Assembly: GCF_001665295.1 (NCBI RefSeq)
Contig: NZ_LZSE01000136.1
Location: 23,449-87,448, forward strand
Source of the DNA: Mycobacterium sp. 1554424.7
GTDB lineage: Bacteria; Actinomycetota; Actinomycetes; Mycobacteriales; Mycobacteriaceae
Direction of reading: 5' to 3'
Length of the DNA stretch: 64,000 nt
In this document: positions 60,570-64,000 of the stretch, in pieces
How the letters are laid out: the number at the start of each line of letters is the position of its first letter
Numbering within the stretch: the stretch's first letter is position 1
Notes under the pieces: generated by a model
Told to the model about the DNA's origin: nothing
Database searches by the model: none
Seen by the model: the letters and a program-made list of their open reading frames with translations, nothing else
Made by a program: the position numbers and the translations under genes

Positions 60570-61007
60570 ATGTCGGGCCGCTTGTTGATCACCGGCGTCG
60601 ATGCGTCCGGGCGGTCGTGCGCGACGCGGGACGAGCCCGTCGTGCTGCAAGGGGACGCCGGCCGCGGCGGCCTGCTCTATTCGGTGCTCTACGCGGCGCC
60701 GTCCCTGCCGTCCATCGCGGCGGGCGGGCGGGTCGCTGACCTGCTGGACCTGGTGGTCCCGCCCGGCGCGCTGCGCTGGACGATGATCGAATACGCGCCG
60801 GGCGCCGAGTTCACCATGCATCACACGGACACGGTCGATTTCGACGTCGTGCTCTCCGGCTCGGTGGATCTGATCCTCGACGACGGCGCGCACCCGCTCG
60901 CCGCCGGGGACAGCGCGGTGGTCACGGGCGTCGACCACGCCTGGCGCGCGGGACCGGAGGGATGCCGCCTCGCCGTCATGACGATCGGTTCAGAGGCGCC
61001 GGCCTGA
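60570..61007 (+). CDS. Cupin-domain protein
   Basis: A 145-residue single cupin: APGAEFTMHHTDTVDFDVVL gives the metal-binding His-His...Asp pattern of motif 1 (about 81-100), and PLAAGDSAVVTGVDHAWRAG gives motif 2 with its His (about 112-131). It may bind a small molecule or act as a dioxygenase/isomerase. TAGAGT lies eight bases before the ATG, a possible leaderless start. It is divergent from the HsaD-like gene and convergent with the WS/DGAT gene. Confidence 0.8.
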   Translation: MSGRLLITGVDASGRSCATRDEPVVLQGDAGRGGLLYSVLYAAPSLPSIAAGGRVADLLDLVVPPGALRWTMIEYAPGAEFTMHHTDTVDFDVVLSGSVDLILDDGAHPLAAGDSAVVTGVDHAWRAGPEGCRLAVMTIGSEAPA

Positions 61008-61040
61008 AATACAGCCGCGCCGAACCGTACCGATCCCGGA

Positions 61041-62429
61041 CTAGCCCTCCGTCGGCGGAGCGCAGTCCAGCAATTCCTTGAGCGCCGCGGGAAACGCGCC
61101 GGCGAGTTCCCACAGGTCCGGAACGAGGTCGGGGCAGGAGATGATGCCGATACCGAGCCGGCCGTTGAGCGACATGACGGTTACGTTGAGGCCGGCGCCG
61201 GCGATGATCGGGCCGAGCGGATACATGGCGTCGACCCGGCAACCCAGGAAGTAGAGCTGTTCCTGCGGGCCCGCCACGTTGGACATCACCAGGTTGTGGG
61301 GCGGCTTCTCGGGCAGCGGTATTCGCGGCAGCAGCTTCATCGCGGCGCCGAACATGGTCTGCCCGGCCACCTGCGTCCAGTCCTGCAGCAGGGTCGGCCC
61401 CATCGCGGCGGCGTGCTCCTTGGCGCAGGCGTTGCCTTCGGCGATGCTGATCAGTCGTTCGGCCGGGTCGTCGATGTGGGTTTCGAGCCGGCACAGCATC
61501 CAGGTGGTCTGGTTTCGGCCCGGCCGGTCGGACCTGCCCCGCACCGAGACCGGCACGCTGGCCACCATCGGGCTGTCCGGCAGTTCGCCCCGGTCGGACA
61601 GGAACTGCCGCAGCGCCCCCGCGCACAACGCCGTCACCACGTCGTTGATCGTCACGCCGAACCGGTTCTTGATCGTCTTGACGTCGTCGAGGTCGACGGT
61701 GGTCAGGGCGACGTTGCGGCGCCGGGTGAACGAGCCGTTGAACGCCGTCGGCGGCGCGGCGAACGGCGCGGCCATCGTGGGCCTGCCGCCTCGGGCGCGC
61801 AGGATGGTTTGCCCGAGCGTCAACGCGGTCGCCGGCACCACTTTGGCCAGCCGCCAAGGCCGCAGCGCGGCCCCGATCAGCCCCGACGCGGCGATCTGCA
61901 GGGGATTCGCGCCGCCGGTGCGGTCCGCCGGTTGGGGCGGCGGGGCGTCGGCCACGGTGTTGCACAGCTGGGCCAGCAGGTTGGCGCCGCCGACCCCGTC
62001 GACGACCGCATGGTGGGCCTTGAGGACGACGGCGAGCGCGTCGTCGCCGTGCAGGCCCTCGACGACCCACATCTCCCAGAGCGGGCGGTCGCGATCGAGC
62101 GCCAGGCCCGCGACGTGCCCGCAGATGTCCGCTAACTCCTTCGGTCCGCCGGGCGAGGGGAGCGCCGCGTGGTGCAGGTGGCGTGACAGGTCGAAGCGAT
62201 CGTCGTCGACCCAGACCGGATGGTCGAGGTTCAGTTGGCTGTCGGCCAGCTTGAGGCGGAATTCGGGGACCGCGTCCACCCGTGCCGACAGCGCCGCCCG
62301 GAAGCCCTCGAACGTGTAGCCCCCCGGTTTCGTTTCCGGGTTCAATTCCAAGACGCAGCAAACATTCAACGGCTGCGTTGGTGACTCCAGGTACAAAAAG
62401 AACGCGTCCAGCCCACTAAGTCGCTGCAT
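61041..62429 (-). CDS. Wax ester synthase/diacylglycerol acyltransferase (WS/DGAT)
   Basis: A 462-residue membrane-associated acyltransferase. The catalytic motif HHAVVDG is at 139-145 and the family start RLSGLDAFFLYLESPTQPLN and C-terminal blocks NLVMSNVAGPQEQLYFLGCR and LNVTVMSLNGRLGIGI are intact. It makes triacylglycerol or wax esters from acyl-CoA, storing carbon released by lipid breakdown. Mycobacteria have many such genes. Two GGTCnnGACC-type palindromes lie just before the start. Confidence 0.9.
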   Translation of the reverse strand: MQRLSGLDAFFLYLESPTQPLNVCCVLELNPETKPGGYTFEGFRAALSARVDAVPEFRLKLADSQLNLDHPVWVDDDRFDLSRHLHHAALPSPGGPKELADICGHVAGLALDRDRPLWEMWVVEGLHGDDALAVVLKAHHAVVDGVGGANLLAQLCNTVADAPPPQPADRTGGANPLQIAASGLIGAALRPWRLAKVVPATALTLGQTILRARGGRPTMAAPFAAPPTAFNGSFTRRRNVALTTVDLDDVKTIKNRFGVTINDVVTALCAGALRQFLSDRGELPDSPMVASVPVSVRGRSDRPGRNQTTWMLCRLETHIDDPAERLISIAEGNACAKEHAAAMGPTLLQDWTQVAGQTMFGAAMKLLPRIPLPEKPPHNLVMSNVAGPQEQLYFLGCRVDAMYPLGPIIAGAGLNVTVMSLNGRLGIGIISCPDLVPDLWELAGAFPAALKELLDCAPPTEG

Positions 62430-62451
62430 TCCCCGCCCATCTCGTTCGCGC

Positions 62452-62485
62452 GGTCGTGACCCCTGGTCACATGACCGGCGGTCAA
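62452..62485. promoter_or_regulatory. Cluster of GGTC/GACC half-sites before the WS/DGAT gene
   Basis: GGTCGTGACC (62452-62461), GGTCACATGACC (62465-62476) and a further GGTCAA (62480-62485) lie 23-56 bases upstream of the WS/DGAT ATG. The last overlaps a -35-like TTGACC on the minus strand. The rest of the 205-bp gap 62430-62634 shows nothing. Confidence 0.4.
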
Positions 62486-62634
62486 CCCCGGGCCCCGATG
62501 ACGCACAGCATCAGAGCGGACCGCAATCTCTTGATGTGATCCCTAATCTGTAGCCGCTGAGCGGGATTTGGCAAACATCTCGGCGATACATTTAACGAAA
62601 TCGCCACCTATGTTCACCTAGCCGGCCGCTCGGC

Positions 62635-63069
62635 TCAGCGGGCCATCGTCGAGCCCGGGGCCGCCCAGTCGGTCGACACCCTGCGATGCCTGATCAGCCA
62701 GGTGTCACCGCGCGGCACCAGGGTGTCGCGATAGCGGCCGAAATGGTCGAGCCCGATGTGGGTGACGACGGTGAAGTATGACGAGACCCGCGCCTCGTCG
62801 GGTGTGAGCCCCGTGAAGAGCACATTGGCGACGTTGTGCCGGACGAGCGGTTTGACGTCGACGTTGCGGGCGACGTTCCCCGTGACACCGGCGAGGAACG
62901 AGGCGATCTCGGCCCGCCCGCGCAATGACTCCAGCCCGCGTATCTCGAGGACGCCGTCCGTGCAGAACGTCTCGGCAAGGGCCTCGAGACGGCCGGCGTC
63001 CCCCGCCCAGTTGTACCGCGCGAGGGTGTCCCGGATCTGCTCACGGGCGACCAGTTCCCACATCTCCAC
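62635..63069 (-). CDS. NTF2/SnoaL-like protein
   Basis: A 144-residue SnoaL-like domain: REQIRDTLARYNWAGDAGRL near the N-terminus, AETFCTDGVLEIRGLESLRG with the conserved strand, VRHNVANVLFTGLTPDEARV and HFGRYRDTLVPRGDTWLIRH, followed by the final strand with RRVSTDWA. GTG start at 63069, ATG 63063 possible. Fourth member of the fold in the window. Function unknown. Confidence 0.7.
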   Translation of the reverse strand: MEMWELVAREQIRDTLARYNWAGDAGRLEALAETFCTDGVLEIRGLESLRGRAEIASFLAGVTGNVARNVDVKPLVRHNVANVLFTGLTPDEARVSSYFTVVTHIGLDHFGRYRDTLVPRGDTWLIRHRRVSTDWAAPGSTMAR

Positions 63070-63109
63070 CGTCGCGAGCCTAATCCGCGAAGACGCTTCG
63101 GCGATTGCG

Positions 63110-63358
63110 CTACCTGACGAGGTAGGGCCGGAAGCCGCGCTGGGCCGCCGGCGTGACCCCGTTCAAATCGAAGACGGCGATGAGGGCACGCAAGAGGGCG
63201 GGGGACCAGTCGTCGAAATGCTGCGCGTCCATGCGATCGAGCAATTCGCAACGCAGGTGCTCGATTCCGGTGGGGTCCTGTTGATCGCTCATGTCGTGAA
63301 CGACGCTAAGAGCGCCGTCCGGCGCTTGTACAGCCAACTGGTCAGATTCAAATGTCAT
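63110..63358 (-). CDS. Small hypothetical protein
   Basis: An 82-residue acidic protein, mostly helical in the C-terminal 55 residues (GIEHLRCELLDRMDAQHFDD, WSPALLRALIAVFDLNG) and ending RGFRPYLVR. I do not recognise it. The ATG at 63358 is 54 bases from the divergent F420-type gene; longer in-frame starts overlap that gene and are unlikely. No membrane segment or signal peptide. Confidence 0.5.
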   Translation of the reverse strand: MTFESDQLAVQAPDGALSVVHDMSDQQDPTGIEHLRCELLDRMDAQHFDDWSPALLRALIAVFDLNGVTPAAQRGFRPYLVR

Positions 63359-63412
63359 TCGTGCCGCATATGTAATGGGAATGAATCGCCGCGCGCGACG
63401 GTATAAGGACGC

Positions 63413-63838
63413 ATGAAACTCAACGACGCCGCGCGCGATCTCATTGGCAAGGGTGCCGACGCCACCCTGGTCACCATCAATCCCGACGGCAGCCCCCAGG
63501 TGAGCGTGGTCTGGGTCGCGCTGCAGTCGACGCCCGGCGGAGACGAACTCGTCACCGCGCACCTCGCCGAACACAAGAAGGTACGCAATGTCCGCAAGGA
63601 CCCCCGCGTCGCCGTCACGATCCTGGCGCTGGACAAGGCGGGGCAGGGGATGCGGCCCTACCTGTCAGTCACCGGTACCGCGCGCATCGTCGAGGGCGGG
63701 GCGCCCGAGCTCCTGGCGGAGCTCAATCCTGTCCTGGGCGACCCGAACATGAACTTCCCGCCGGAGGGCGCGCCACCGGGATTCCTCACCCGCATCCGCA
63801 TCGACAAGGTCGGCGGCATCGGCCCCTGGGCGGGCTGA
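63413..63838 (+). CDS. PPOX-class, probably F420-dependent, oxidoreductase
   Basis: A 141-residue split-barrel flavin/F420 protein of the Rv1155 group: LIGKGADATLVTINPDGSPQ at about 10-29, VSVVWV, EHKKVRNVRKDPRVAVTILA (the phosphate-contacting Lys/Arg/Asn region at about 53-72) and the last strand ITRIRIDKVGG-like FLTRIRIDKVGGIGPW. Members reduce small substrates with F420H2 or FMN. AAGGA precedes the ATG. Divergent from a small hypothetical gene. Confidence 0.82.
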   Translation: MKLNDAARDLIGKGADATLVTINPDGSPQVSVVWVALQSTPGGDELVTAHLAEHKKVRNVRKDPRVAVTILALDKAGQGMRPYLSVTGTARIVEGGAPELLAELNPVLGDPNMNFPPEGAPPGFLTRIRIDKVGGIGPWAG

Positions 63839-63858
63839 CGGCGCCCTAGCCGGGGAGA

Positions 63859-63912
63859 GTGCATTCAGGGCTTTGGGTGTGCAGTGGCGGTTTTCAGCGT
63901 GCGCTCAGGGCG
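63859..63912. repeat. Dispersed non-coding repeat, copy 3
   Basis: The string gtgcattcagggctt at 63859-63873 and the following TTTTCAGCGTGCGCTCAGGG at 63890-63909 match, with scattered changes and small gaps, the reverse complement of about 6390-6438. It lies after the F420-type gene, outside any coding frame. Confidence 0.55.
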
Positions 63913-63933
63913 GGATCTCGGCGCTTAGCTTCA

Positions 63934-64000
63934 AGGGGTCGATGCAACACGTCTAATTAGGAGTGTTGCTATGGGCCCTCGCGCGTTGAAGTCTGTCGTA
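63934..64000 (+). mobile_element. Possible left end of an IS30-like element with truncated ORF
   Basis: The sequence cttcaaggggtcgatgcaac at about 63929-63948 resembles ends I associate with actinobacterial IS30-family elements. GCAACAC (63944-63950) and GTGTTGC (63963-63969) form a perfect 7-bp inverted repeat. An ATG at 63971 opens a frame reading MGPRALKSVV to the window edge. The call rests on memory of such ends and ten codons only. Confidence 0.3.

Noticed and set aside
1-64000. tRNA, rRNA or prophage genes
   Set aside because: No tRNA cloverleaf, rRNA segment, integrase or phage structural gene could be recognised in the gaps or frames.

Overview
The window looks like a chromosome segment of a non-tuberculous Mycobacterium. 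It is GC-rich throughout and carries PknF- and PknE-type receptor kinases, a WS/DGAT acyltransferase, a mycolic-acid-type cyclopropane synthase homologue, mycofactocin-coupled SDRs, PPOX/F420-type flavoproteins and DUF2510/TM2 proteins. Many genes appear leaderless (TANNNT about 6-7 nt before the start codon) and there are many 4-bp ATGA/GTGA overlaps. No rRNA, tRNA, CRISPR or complete insertion sequence was seen. No gap between genes exceeds 300 bases.

Region 1 (1-9.3 kb): a CdsA-like enzyme diverges from a three-gene operon that should make and perhaps move the dipeptide osmolyte N-acetylglutaminylglutamine amide (amidotransferase, GNAT/ATP-grasp synthetase, MFS transporter). A small membrane protein and a type III glutamine synthetase with a strong 3' hairpin follow.

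Region 2 (9.4-23.2 kb): a signalling block. Three closely related PknF-like membrane kinases share an unusual Cys-rich extracellular region made of two related halves. A PknE-like kinase carrying a CPPC thioredoxin-fold domain lies among them. So does a module of an ArsR-phosphatase/arsenate-reductase fusion translationally coupled to a Tat-exported multicopper oxidase, divergent from an APC permease/flavin reductase/RibD-like operon.

Region 3 (23.2-29.7 kb): small membrane and proline-rich proteins, an NDH-2-like flavoprotein preceded by a 22-codon upstream ORF and a perfect match to the KstR-box pattern, a membrane protein/hydrolase pair and a PadR regulator.

Region 4 (29.7-63.8 kb): an accessory catabolic region. 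It has relatives of KstD, KshA, HsaA, HsaC and HsaD (steroid nucleus opening), two Baeyer-Villiger monooxygenases, an old-yellow-enzyme flavoprotein, a FadD ligase, a 2Fe-2S ferredoxin, five SDRs (two of the mycofactocin-coupled type), two HSL-type esterases, an amidohydrolase, a hotdog thioesterase, four NTF2/SnoaL-like proteins and TetR and IclR regulators, each with a good palindromic operator candidate. The genes suggest oxidative opening of a cyclic, steroid- or terpenoid/aryl-ketone-like substrate; the substrate itself cannot be read from the sequence. Both ends of the window and 6.29-6.45 kb carry copies of a dispersed non-coding repeat, and the right edge may enter an IS30-like element.
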